Position numbers and translations under genes: made by a program
Shown: in pieces, positions 8,184 to 18,700 of the stretch
How positions within the stretch are numbered: the first letter of the stretch is position 1
Layout: the number at the start of each line of letters is the position of its first letter
Notes under the pieces: generated by a model
What the model saw: only the letters and a program-made list of their open reading frames with translations
The model's database searches: none
Told to the model about the DNA's origin: nothing
Assembly (NCBI GenBank): GCA_020347565.1
Contig: CP070732.1
Coordinates: forward strand, 125,898 to 167,583
Reading direction: 5' to 3'
Origin: Methanobacteriota archaeon
Lineage (GTDB): Archaea > Thermoplasmatota > Thermoplasmata > UBA10834
DNA length: 41,686 nt

Positions 8184-9465
8184 TCCTCCTCGAGGTCGTC
8201 TCGCCAGCGAGGTCCTTCACCATCATTGCGGCCACCTCAGACGGGTCCTTCGTCTGACCGAGGACCCACATCAGCTTCACATAGGCGGTCTCCGGTAGCA
8301 TGTTCCCAAGCGGCACCGCACCTGCTGAAATCATATCGCGTCCTGTCGAGTAGACGTTGAGATTCACGGCGCCGTACAGGCACTGCGTCGTCACTCCGAC
8401 GAACACCCCGTTCTTCACCGCCTTGCTTATGGGCTTCACGAGCTTCTCCGACACGTGGCCCAAACCTGTCCCAGCGATGATCAAGCCCTCGACGTTTCCG
8501 GAGATCATCTCGAAGTGCTCAGGCTCGAAACCAGGGTAGAAATACAACATGCTGACGCGTTCGCTCATCTTGTCCCTGACCTCGACAGGCCCCGCTGCGC
8601 GCTTCGAGTAGCCGGATAGGAGCGATATCTCAGATCCTTCTACCCGGGCTACAGGGTCGATGTCGACGCTCCTGAACGCGTCCCTTCGGGACGAGTGCAT
8701 CTTCCGCACCTTGACGCCTCTGTGGGCGACGCAGTAGGTGTCGGATATGTCTCCGTGCATGACCACGACGACCTCGCCGATGTCTGACGATACGCAGAGC
8801 CGCGTTGCCGCCAGGAGATTCATAGTAGCATCGGAGGATGGCCGGTCGGATGAGCGTTGGGAGCCGACGCATACGACCGGCCCCGAAAGCCTCCCGAGCA
8901 TGAAGGAGAGGGCGGCCGATGTGAAGCCCATCGTGTCAGTACCGTGGGGGACGACCGCTCCCGAAGCGCCGGAGTTAAGCTCCGACGCCGCGGCTCTCGC
9001 CAGCTCCTGCCAATGGTTGACCTCCATGTTCTCGCTGTAGATAGAATAGAGTACCCGTGCCCTGACGTTGCACACGTCCATGAGTTCGGGGACGGAAAAG
9101 GCCAGCTCCTCCGCCGATTTCGCCGGATGCACCGCCCCTGTGCGATAATCAACATACGAGGCGATCGTGCCGCCAGTGCCGATGAACGCCACATCTTTCT
9201 TCGACTCGTCGGTCGGCAGGCTTCGGCGTATCGGATCCTTCGTCAGCTTCTTGCTCACCACCCTCACCTTCGATTCGCCTTCAAGACAGAGACCGACATT
9301 GTATCCGCTCGAAAGCTTCACGGTCACGATGGCGTCATCGCTGAAGTCGTGATGAGGCATGAGGATTCCTCTGTGCGTCCGCCCTCTCCGAGTAACCTCG
9401 ACCTCGTCCCCTACGGCGGCGTCCGCCTCCTCCAGCAGACGGCCAACATGACCGGCATATCCCAT
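8176..9465 (-). CDS. gatD: Glutamyl-tRNA(Gln) amidotransferase subunit D
   Basis: A 429-residue L-asparaginase-type amidase with the extra N-terminal domain that distinguishes GatD from free asparaginases. The catalytic threonine motif GTGGTIASYVD and the second motif VPHGTDTMG are present. GatD releases ammonia from glutamine, which is channelled to GatE for transamidation of Glu-tRNA(Gln). The frame is open 19 codons further, but ATG 9465 (MGYAGHVG) is chosen because CATTTAATG at 9489-9497 is centred 28 nt upstream, giving a leaderless mRNA, and because the family starts near here. Confidence 0.96.
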   Translation of the reverse strand: MGYAGHVGRLLEEADAAVGDEVEVTRRGRTHRGILMPHHDFSDDAIVTVKLSSGYNVGLCLEGESKVRVVSKKLTKDPIRRSLPTDESKKDVAFIGTGGTIASYVDYRTGAVHPAKSAEELAFSVPELMDVCNVRARVLYSIYSENMEVNHWQELARAAASELNSGASGAVVPHGTDTMGFTSAALSFMLGRLSGPVVCVGSQRSSDRPSSDATMNLLAATRLCVSSDIGEVVVVMHGDISDTYCVAHRGVKVRKMHSSRRDAFRSVDIDPVARVEGSEISLLSGYSKRAAGPVEVRDKMSERVSMLYFYPGFEPEHFEMISGNVEGLIIAGTGLGHVSEKLVKPISKAVKNGVFVGVTTQCLYGAVNLNVYSTGRDMISAGAVPLGNMLPETAYVKLMWVLGQTKDPSEVAAMMVKDLAGETTSRRSV

Positions 9466-9488
9466 GATGCGGTGGATGGGATTTGTCG

Positions 9489-9497
9489 CATTAAATG
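9489..9497 (-). promoter_or_regulatory. TATA-like box of gatDE
   Basis: On the minus strand the sequence reads CATTTAATG. Its centre lies 28 nt from the ATG at 9465. It falls inside the longer open reading frame, which argues that the upstream in-frame codons are not translated. Confidence 0.5.
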
Positions 9498-9584
9498 ATT
9501 TGCTGGATGGCGGATGCAACACGCCACCGGCACCGTGGCAATCTACTTAAGAGGCGAACATGATGCCCCGCCAGGGAGCGGATT

Positions 9585-10916
9585 ATGAAGGTTCTGGCTG
9601 TCGGAGGTGGGGGGCGAGAGCATGCGATCGTGGAAGCCTTGGTGAGATCGGGTGCGAACGTCTACGCATGCATGAAGAACAGCAACCCCGGCATACGTAG
9701 GGCGGCGGTAGACTGCTTGCTCGCCGACGAAACGGGCGTGGCCAAAGTGGTTGAATACGCCACGGGAAAGGGCGTATCGCTCGCAGTGATTGGCCCAGAG
9801 GCGCCCCTTGAGAAGGGGCTCGCGGACAGCCTCGAAGCGGCGGGCATACCTACTGCCAGCCCGTCAAGGGCGGCCGCGATGATCGAGACATCGAAGGTCT
9901 TCGCACGCGAGCTGATGCTGAAGCATGGAATCGCAGGGCGCGCCAAGTTCATCGTCGCAAGGGACGTCAATGAAGCCGAATTGGCGCTGGACGAGCTCGG
10001 TGAGGACATCGTTGTCAAGCCAGAGGGACTGACCGGTGGGAAGGGGGTCAAGGTCTTCGGAGAGCACCTGAGATCAAGGGAAGAGGCGATTGCGTACTCC
10101 GGGGAGATACTGGAGAGGAGGATTGGAGGCTCCGCATCGCTTGTGATAGAGGAGAAGTTGGTCGGCGAGGAGTTCACGCTCCAGGCCTTTTGCGATGGGA
10201 AACGGCTCGCCCCGATGCCCGCGGTCCAGGACCACAAGAGGGCCTTCGAGGGCGACCAAGGGCCGAACACCGGCGGGATGGGATCGTATTCCCAGGCGGG
10301 AGGGTTGTTGCCGTTCCTTTCCCAATCGGAGTACGACTCCGCCGTCGACATAATGCGCCGGACGGTGGAGGCTCTTGGGAGCGAGGGAGCCGAATACAAA
10401 GGCGCACTCTACGGCCAGTTCATGCTTACCAGAGAAGGTCCGAAGGTCGTGGAGTTCAATGCCAGGTTCGGCGATCCGGAGGCGATGAACACGCTGTCGA
10501 TATTTGACGACGACTTCGTCTCGATCTGCGAGGGTATGGCCGGCGGCTCGCTATCGTCCGGTAATGTGTCGTTCGCTCCCGAGGCGACCGTGTGCAAGTA
10601 CATCGTCCCCGAGGGGTACGGCGTCAAGCCTCTCTCGGGACAGGAAATCCAAATCGACGAGCGGGCGGTCTCCAACGAGGGGGCGCTCCTCTACTACGCC
10701 AACGTTAACGAAGAAGGGGGGCGCGTGTACACGACCACATCAAGGGCGGCCGGGGTCGTCGGCGTCTCAGAGGAGATAGAGGAGGCCGAGAGCGTCGCGG
10801 AGCGTGCGATACGCCACATCACGGGACGAATCGCGATAAGGCACGACATCGGCACGAGAGAGATGCTCGAATCGCGCGTGCGTCACATGCAGGAGATCAG
10901 GGGGGCTTCTGGATGA
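9585..10916 (+). CDS. purD: Phosphoribosylamine-glycine ligase
   Basis: A 443-residue ATP-grasp ligase. The N-terminal glycine-rich start (MKVLAVGGGGREHAI), the VIGPEAPL motif, the ATP-grasp segment VVKPEGLTGGKGV and the FNARFGDPEAMNTL active-site block are all in family order. PurD joins glycine to phosphoribosylamine in step two of purine synthesis. A TACTTAAG element near 9544-9553 and a GGGAG motif about 7 nt before the ATG suggest a transcript with a short leader. The last codons overlap the translin-family gene as ATGA, so the two form an operon. Confidence 0.97.
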   Translation: MKVLAVGGGGREHAIVEALVRSGANVYACMKNSNPGIRRAAVDCLLADETGVAKVVEYATGKGVSLAVIGPEAPLEKGLADSLEAAGIPTASPSRAAAMIETSKVFARELMLKHGIAGRAKFIVARDVNEAELALDELGEDIVVKPEGLTGGKGVKVFGEHLRSREEAIAYSGEILERRIGGSASLVIEEKLVGEEFTLQAFCDGKRLAPMPAVQDHKRAFEGDQGPNTGGMGSYSQAGGLLPFLSQSEYDSAVDIMRRTVEALGSEGAEYKGALYGQFMLTREGPKVVEFNARFGDPEAMNTLSIFDDDFVSICEGMAGGSLSSGNVSFAPEATVCKYIVPEGYGVKPLSGQEIQIDERAVSNEGALLYYANVNEEGGRVYTTTSRAAGVVGVSEEIEEAESVAERAIRHITGRIAIRHDIGTREMLESRVRHMQEIRGASG

Positions 10917-11539
10917 AGAACCTCGAAGAAGCTATCGCCAGCATTGAGCAGGAGCTCGACGAGAAGGACCAGATCAGGGAGATTGCCCTCAAATCATCGA
11001 GGGCGATCGTCAGGCTGTCGGGCTCGGCCCTGAAAGACATCCACAGGGGCAAGGATGTCAGCCCCAAGCTGGCGGAGCTGAAGGACGAGGTCTCAAGACT
11101 CTCTAATCTGCTGACCGACCACCCCGACCTTGTCCGGGCAGGTTACGTCGAGAGCGCCTTCCAGGAGTACGGGGAGGTCGGGATGGTCATGTCGATCCTG
11201 CAGGACGGCGACGTCCCGATGCCAGAGGACCTCGGAGTCGGAAGCATACCCTATCTGCTCGCCCTTGGGGACACTGTAGGCGAGCTGAGGAGGTTCTCTC
11301 TCGAGGAGCTGAGAAGGGGCAACGTGGAGCGAGCCAACCACCACCTCGACATGATGGAGGACATCTATCACGCGCTGATGCGGTTCGACTACCCCGACGC
11401 CATCGCGGCTGTGAGGCACAAGCAGGACGTCGCGCGGAGCCTGCTCGAAAGGACCAGAGGAGACGTCGCCGTCGCGACCAACGCCAGACGGCTACACGAC
11501 AAGCTTGACGACCTGGCCGGCAGGACAGGGCGGGAGTGA
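10913..11539 (+). CDS. Translin-family protein (archaeal COG2178 type)
   Basis: A 208-residue all-helical protein. The pattern of charged heptads, a central GYVESAFQEYGE segment and a C-terminal DYPDAIAAVRHKQDVARSL helix are those of archaeal translins. Eukaryotic translin/TRAX forms the C3PO ribonuclease, which has archaeal counterparts; the archaeal role is probably in RNA metabolism, but the catalytic acidic residues cannot be confirmed by eye here. It overlaps the purD stop by 4 nt (ATGA), so it is co-translated with a purine synthesis gene. It ends 2 nt from the convergent thioredoxin gene. Confidence 0.85.
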   Translation: MKNLEEAIASIEQELDEKDQIREIALKSSRAIVRLSGSALKDIHRGKDVSPKLAELKDEVSRLSNLLTDHPDLVRAGYVESAFQEYGEVGMVMSILQDGDVPMPEDLGVGSIPYLLALGDTVGELRRFSLEELRRGNVERANHHLDMMEDIYHALMRFDYPDAIAAVRHKQDVARSLLERTRGDVAVATNARRLHDKLDDLAGRTGRE

Positions 11540-11541
11540 CC

Positions 11542-11910
11542 TCAATCGAAGTGCTTCCTAAGTACGGCTTCTATGTTCGCCCTCGGATGCGCTCCTGTGA
11601 GTCGTTCGATCTGCGTCCCGTCCTTGAAGAATATCAGAGTCGGGATGCTGAGAATGCCAAGCGACATGGCCGTCTTTGGTGCCTCATCCGTGTTGAGCTT
11701 GGCGAACACGACCTTGCCCTTGTAGTCGTTCGCCATCGCTTCGATCGTCGGCGCTATCATCTTGCACGGCCCGCACCAGGGCGCCCAACAGTCAACCACT
11801 AGCTTCGGCGAACCCCTAACGCTCTCGTCGAAGTTCGCATCGGTCAGGTTCAGTATCTTCTCGGACAAGTCTATCGCTTCCGTGTCGAGCCGAAGGAAAG
11901 CCTGAATCAT
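11542..11910 (-). CDS. trxA: Thioredoxin
   Basis: A single thioredoxin domain of normal length with the active site WAPWCGPCKM and the cis-proline segment SIPTLIFF. It reduces disulfides in the cytoplasm. The start is uncertain. The ATG at 11910 overlaps a strong AT-rich TATA-like box (CATAAAATATGAT) which would place the transcription start near 11890, inside the reading frame. An in-frame TTG at 11868, which would give LSEKILNLTD as N-terminus, fits the usual thioredoxin length and would leave a 20-nt leader. The gene follows the CARDB gene by 46 nt and may have its own promoter. Confidence 0.93.
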   Translation of the reverse strand: MIQAFLRLDTEAIDLSEKILNLTDANFDESVRGSPKLVVDCWAPWCGPCKMIAPTIEAMANDYKGKVVFAKLNTDEAPKTAMSLGILSIPTLIFFKDGTQIERLTGAHPRANIEAVLRKHFD

Positions 11911-11956
11911 ATTTTATGCTATCCCCGAGGCATCGGGCAATCGAGGCCCGAGTGAC

Positions 11957-12766
11957 TCATTTCTTCTTCGGAGCAGGCTTCTGCAGGTAGGTGAGGAACA
12001 CGAGGACGGACAGCACTATTACGCCTATAGTCAGCACTCCGCCGAGGGGGTTGCTCTTATCCCCCACGTACACGGTCATCGAATAGACGTTGTTACCAGT
12101 ACTGAACTCAACTATACCTTCTTCGTCGTCCAGCACGACTGTGACGACGTGCTTACCAGACGCCACGTTGAGCCAAGTCCAGTTGTACGTCAGCGTGGCG
12201 CTCGCGCCGGCCGCGACATCGAATATGCGCTCGCCGAGATAGACGCCATCCGCGTAGAACTTCGCAGACACGTTCCTCGCCCCGACGTCGCCCGTGTTGT
12301 ACACGGTCGCCGTTATGATGATCGGGTCGACGACCTTGACCTCGAAGTCCTTGACCTTTTCCCGCGAGTCGCCCGAGACGAGGTCCTTCGACGTTACATT
12401 CGCCCGTAGCTTGATGGTCTGAGGCGCCTCGCCTGGCATCGTCACCGTCACGTTGAAGACGCCCGTGGCGGAAGAACCGCTGGACGGCGATACGAGTGAC
12501 CCAGTACTGTTGTCTGCGATGATCTCCAGCTTGTAGCTGTAATTCCCGCCTGTGTCCCCGGCCGGCCCTCCGGCGACGGTCAGCTTGCAGCTGACCTTCT
12601 CCAGCTTGCCGGCGAAGCTCGGGCAATCGAGATTGACCAGTATGTCGCTGTATGCCTGCGCATTCTGCGCCGTTGGCAGAACGGCGAGGAGCGGGATGGC
12701 CAACGCTGCAACCGCCGCAGCGGACATGAGCCGTTTCCTACTGGCGCTGAGCCGCCCCTCCGTCAT
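11957..12766 (-). CDS. Exported CARDB-type protein with C-terminal membrane anchor
   Basis: A 269-residue protein. An N-terminal hydrophobic segment (about residues 14-38, ending in an Ala-rich cleavable-looking site) is followed by two beta-sandwich regions: a first one rich in Asn/Thr sequons, and a second that fits CARDB, with VYNTGDVGARNVSAKFYADG and a GNNVYSMTVYV end. A single C-terminal membrane helix and the basic tail PKKK follow. CARDB domains are cell-adhesion-related folds in surface proteins. Its ATG overlaps the stop of the oligosaccharyltransferase gene (ATGA) with GGTGAT 5 nt upstream, so it is co-translated with that enzyme and may be a partner or substrate. Confidence 0.85.
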   Translation of the reverse strand: MTEGRLSASRKRLMSAAAVAALAIPLLAVLPTAQNAQAYSDILVNLDCPSFAGKLEKVSCKLTVAGGPAGDTGGNYSYKLEIIADNSTGSLVSPSSGSSATGVFNVTVTMPGEAPQTIKLRANVTSKDLVSGDSREKVKDFEVKVVDPIIITATVYNTGDVGARNVSAKFYADGVYLGERIFDVAAGASATLTYNWTWLNVASGKHVVTVVLDDEEGIVEFSTGNNVYSMTVYVGDKSNPLGGVLTIGVIVLSVLVFLTYLQKPAPKKK

Positions 12767-15700
12767 CGCCTATCACCCTTCCCCTTCCTGCCTCCGAGGC
12801 CCTTCCTGCGCCTCAGGATGAAGAACGAAGCGAGCAGGCCGCCGATTGCGCAGACGAGGCCTATGTTCACATAGAGGTCCGAGGCGTCGTACTTGTACGA
12901 GACGTCGTCCCGAACGACGTCGAGGCCTCCCGGGCCTATGCTGACATCCGGTAGTATGATCGGTACCGAGGCGATTGTCGCCTGTCCTGGGTCTTCCACA
13001 GACCAGACCATGACCGTCGCCTCCACGCGCGGGTTGGGCTCGTTCCTCGTAGCTGTGTACTCCAGATAGATCTCCTTGTGTCCCTCGTACTCGATCGTCA
13101 TCACACCCACGGCTTCTCCGGAGTCCTTGAGTATCAGCCGTGCACCCCATCCGTTGTCGTTCAGGTACTCCAAATTGGCTATCTCCATATCGTACTGGGC
13201 CTCGGTGTTGCCCACGTTTGTCACGTGCAGAAGCGTCCTCGTCATGTCGCCTGAAACGGACGGGGCCTCCTCCGGCTCCACCGTCACTTCGGTCGCGTAA
13301 ACCGGCGGGACCTTGACCATCAGCTCGAGGGTTGCGCGCGCGCTCGAGGATGTCTCCGACTTGATCAGAACCGGCACGGTCGTGTTGCCCGCAGGGGCGT
13401 CTTCGAGAACTGTCACCTTAACCAGATACGTTGCATATCTGCCATTGCTGCCGAAGTCTATGAACTGGCTCTCAGGGATGAACGCGACCTCGAATCCCGA
13501 AGCCGTGAACTGACATTCGTAGTCGTCTCCGATGTTGCCCGTGTTCTCCAAGGTGAACGCGTACGTCACGGTCTGGCCTATTCCGGCCGGGAGCGCAAGC
13601 GATGAATTCCAGCTGGCCACGATGCTCCTCGTGCTTCCCCTGCTGAGGTCCATGAGTGCGAACACGTCGAACGAGCCTACGCTAAGAGGCTTGGAGAGCG
13701 AATATTTGATCGTCATCCCCGCCTCCACCTTCTCCGCGCTGGACGACAGGACGTAGTCACCCGACGGCAACAGTATCCCGAAGTAGCCGCTGGCATCGCT
13801 ATACGCGGCCAGCGACGAGTCGCCCGAAGATATCGTCACCGCACCGTCCACGGGGTCGCCTCCGGCGATTATCCTTCCCGAGACGAACCTCCCCTCGGAG
13901 AGCTTCACGTCATATTCCAAGGCCTCGTTCCTTCGCAACTCGACGAGGGAGAGCGTCACGCTGGCGTCCTGGGACCGCTTGACGTATACCGTATAATCCC
14001 CAGGCTGGACGGGCGCCTCGAAGACGCCTGATGCGTCTGTCTCGAGCGTCACCCCGAGGCCGTACTTCGTATTCGGCGTCAGCACCATCTGAGCCTGAAC
14101 GGGCTCTCCACCGGTGCCGGTTACTGTGCCGGAAAAGGTCGTGTTGTCGAGATGCATGTCGAGGTGGACGTCGAGAGCGACATCGAAAGAGGAGACTGTG
14201 ATTATCTGAGTGGACGAGTATTCGACGTACAGGACTCGGTCGCCCTCTGAGTGGGTGGATTCTAAGCCGAACATCAGCTCGTAGCTTCCGGGTGGGAGGT
14301 CGATACTGAACTCTCCGGACATCGTGGTCGTGACAGCGACCTTCGCACCGTCCTCAGAGACCGCAGAGACCGATACTACTTTCGTAGCAGCGACGCCGCC
14401 CACATATGCTACGCCAGAGACCTCGTGTGCCTCCTCGAGATATACATCGATCTGCCTGACGCCCGCGTATACGTCCACCTTGAGCACCCCGGCGAACGCG
14501 GTATCGTCGGTGGCGCCGAAGGCGTATAAGTGATAGGTCCCGGGGACGGCGTATGCGCTATATGTGAATCCACTGACATCCGCCGTGACTTGCTCCGGAC
14601 CTTCCATCCTCATGCCAGTGACCTCGGCAGCTCCCAGGATGTTGCCGTAGACCTCGACCCTGCGAGTCGGGTAGATGTCATATCGGAGCGTCTCTCCGGA
14701 AGGCTGGATCACCTCATCGGATTCGTACTGCAGCACTTCGCCCCCGAGGACGCCGACCGCGTCGTCGATCACGATGCTGTAATCACCTGGCAGAATATCG
14801 GCGGAGTAATATCCCCCAGTGCCTGTCGTCACATACACCGGCTCTCGGCTCAGTATTCCAGGGACGAAGGCAACCTCGACACCACGGATGCCAGCGCCGT
14901 CCTGGATAACCTGCCCCGATACGGTCACCTCGTCAGGCGAGACGAACAGCGTCACATTCTTCGCCTCGTCTCCGAACAGCGTGCTCATGCTCCATCCGGA
15001 GTAGCCCGGGTCGGCGACCGAGAACTCCACTTGGGAGCCCTCCGTGACGAGGAACCTGTAATCGCCTTCATCGTCAGCCCTCGTTGTGTATGTCCTGCCA
15101 TAGGAGTCGGTCACCTCGAGCAGCGCATACGCACCGAACTCGTCCTCGCCGATCGAGCCTGAGCCGTCGCTGTCGAGCCAGACATCGCCCGTGACTATCA
15201 CACCGCCCTCAGAATACAGTCTAAGGTCGGAGATGTCCTCATTTACGACGACGGTGGACGAGCAGACGCTCATTCCTGATACGGCCCAACAGAGTATGTC
15301 GTACACGCCGGCCGGCAGGCGAATGTCGAACTTGCCGAGGGTATCGGTCCTGATGAATATCCTCGTGCCGTCCTCGGCGACGAACACCACGAAGGTGGCC
15401 TTCACCAGGCCCACGCCCCGGGGCTTCGGGGCGCCGTCGACCGAGTAGGCTGGCTCCAGCGCAAGGACGCCAGTGGCGGTCTCCTCCGAGCACAGGTCGA
15501 GCGACTCGTAGCCGGCGAAGTCGTCCGTACCGTCGTTGAAGACGGAATACAGGGACCAGTATCCCTTCGTCAGATCGGCCTCAACCCATCCGAATCTGTC
15601 CGCCACGCCGGAGACGTAGTCATCGGGCCAGTAAGTATTGTGAATCGTGTAGGGCGCATAGGGTGCAGGCGTACCGTCGAGAGATATCCTGAACTTGACG

Positions 15701-18700
15701 CTCCGCCGATCGTGCGCCGTGAACTCCCTCTCCTCGACGGACTCCGCATCGAGCTTGACCCGCTCGCCGAAGAGCATGAAATGCGGGTCATCCGTCAGTA
15801 CCTCGTACCGACCTGGTACCACTTTGAGGATCGTGAAGCCGCCCGTCTCGTTGGTAGTCGCCGTGAATTCACAGTCGTAGAACGCATTCTGCAGTATGAC
15901 CGTCATGCCCGCGACGGGCACACCCTTGACCGAGGTCACGTTCCCCTTGAAGACACTCGGCTGGACCGCCAGGTTGAGTGCGCTCTCCTTGCCGGAGGTG
16001 ATATTCTCCAGCGCAGACATCCCGAGTTCCACGCCCAGGACATCGGCGTATACCGTGTACTGTCCAGGAGCGAGGGACGCCGAATAGTATCCCTCGGAGA
16101 CCTCGACGGAGGTCTCCTCGCCACTCGCGAGGTTCTCGAAGTGCACGATACCGTCGAATATCAGGTAGTCATCTGCGGCCGCGTACTCGCCGTCGGAGTT
16201 GAGGTCCCAGAAGACGTCGCCGATGACCTCTCCGCTCTCGACCACGAAATCCCTTGTGATCAGGTAGTCATAAACGCCGTCAAGGTCCAAGTCCTCCTTC
16301 ACCCTCATGGACTGGGCGTCGGTCACGTTGAGGGAGAACGTGCCCATCGTCTCCGCGCCCACCAGTTTCGCGTCGGTGCCGTCATAGCCGGACGATATCA
16401 CGACGGACAGGTTGCCAAACGGCGCCAGGAATGTGTAGCTGCCGTGGTCGTCTGTCAGGCACGAATCGTGTGGGATGCCGTACTCGTCCTGGACTGTGAC
16501 TCGCGCGCCTGGCACGGGCTCACCGTCGCCGGTCGTCACCGTCCCGCTCACGTGCGCCCCGTGATAGTACTTCAGGAAGACCGTACCGCTCATGTACAGT
16601 GACCTGGCGCTCTGGTCGATGACCCCCTCTATCTCCCCTGAGCGTATCTTGGACAAGAGCTCCTGAGCCTCGTCATAGCTCACAGCAACCCAGGCGTTCT
16701 GGTGCGACGATACGAGGTCTGATGGATAGGGATTGTAGTAGGTCGTTCTGTAGACCACCTTGAAATGAGTCATGTTCCAGCCCGGCATCGGCTCCACCTT
16801 TGCGACGCTGCCGCTCAGCCCAGGCAGCCCATCCTGGGCCGTCCCGATGTCGGCGCCGCTGAAGCCGCACATGGCCCTGTAGAACATGCTGTCGTAGAAC
16901 ATGTCGGTGTATTCGATGGAGTAGTCGACTATCGTCATGTCGGCGGTGATGTCCTCCAGTGCGACCGTGTTTCCCTGGTCGGTTATCGCCTTGATCTCGA
17001 AGAAGTCGATCGGTATGGAATCGCCCAGTATGCGCCTGTCCGACAGCTTTGCGGGCGCGTAGAATATGCCCGTGTTCGTCGCCGCGATTGGGAACATCCG
17101 CGAATCCACGTTGAAGTACCTTATCTCCCAGCCAAGGTACTCGCAGAGGTCGTCGTAGAACGCCACGAGCGGCTCCAGTCCCGCGCTGGAAAGCGCCTCT
17201 CGACCGCAGACCAAGCGCGCGTTCACGTTACTGATGTCCGAGCTCATCGGGCCGTACTTGTCTGGCTCGTCAAGGACCTCGGTTATGACCTGGTGCTCCG
17301 GGCCGCGGAGGGCGAAGTCGACGGCCTCGCTGGGTATGCCATGTTCGTCGAGGAGGGCGGTTATGTGCTCGCGCTTCGATGCGTCGCCCAGATAGGACGC
17401 CTGCATCAGCCTCTGTGCGAACAGCGCGATCGCGTCTTCCTCGCTCTGTGCCATTATGATGTTGCCGGTGACCTGATATCCGTTCTGGAAGTTGTCGGCT
17501 ACGGTGGGGTGCTGTCCTTCCTGTACCGCCTCGAAACCGTAGTCCCACCACGCGACATACGCCGGTCGGGTCGTCTCAGGGTAGACGTCGGCATCCTGCT
17601 CCGAGAACCAGTTCCATGCCGCCGGGTAGTACTGGCTGGGCAACGGCAAAGAGTACCCGAACGCCCCGAGGTACCAGTTGGAGCCGTTGTACGTGTCGTA
17701 ACCGGAAGGCCTCATGAAGCTGGGCATGCTGTAGTATATCTGCTTGTCGTACTCTCGCTTCGTCTCGGCCGGTATCCCCGCATCGACGCTGTACCACACG
17801 TTCGGCATGATGACGAAGAATGCCAGGAACAGCGCGCCGACGATGTGACGTATCTTGATGCTCTTGCGAAATACCTGGGTGAAGGAGCCGCTCGCCCCCT
17901 TGAGTGACTTGCCGACGCCGGCGAACCCGATCTTGTCTACGACTATCACGAGGACCCATCCAGCGGCCAGCGCGAAGGCGGGCGCCGCGTTGAACATGAA
18001 ACGCCCCGCTGATATGGCCATGAATATGGCGGCCGCGAGCCAGACGACGATGAATATGGACCCTGCCGACGTCTGCTTTGGTATCCTCGTCATCGAGTAC
18101 AGCAGGCCCACCAAGGACACGAAGAATGTGACCATCCCGAACGACATGGCCAGCTCGCTGAACTGAGGCGCGCGCGCCTCAGCGATTGTGGAGTACAGCT
18201 TGCTCTGGACGAAATACCCCTGTCCAGTCATTATCGCGTTTCCCAGCTCCGGGTACAGGACGCTCACCCCGAGGACGCCGACTATCAGCAGCATGGCGGT
18301 GGCAGGAAGCGTCATGGTCCAGGGGAAGTCTCGCGACACGACGAACAGCAGGGAGACTATCATCGCGGCCAGGAACAGGTACACGGGCACGTCGAACCTC
18401 GTCAGAATCAGGGACTGCTCGTAATAGACCGGGTACGCGAGCAGATATCCGAACCCCATCGTAACGAAGACCAGGATGGTAACGCTTGTCGAATCGATGT
18501 TCTTGAACTTGTTCAGCAGCACCTGCACCAAGAGGTACGCCAGCATCAAAACGGCCACATAGGCGAAGCCGACCCATGCCATTATGACGCATCCGAACGA
18601 CGTCCCGGCCAACAGGGCATACAGCACAGGGACCCTGCTCTGCGAGAAGTAGGCGGAAAGCCCGGCTGTGATGCTGGAACGGCTCCTCCAACTAGCTATC

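Noticed and set aside
12763..16600. The repeat region as separate genes or a frameshifted neighbour fused to aglB
   Set aside because: The frame is continuous with no stop, start signals or ribosome-binding sites inside, and domain boundaries are regular.
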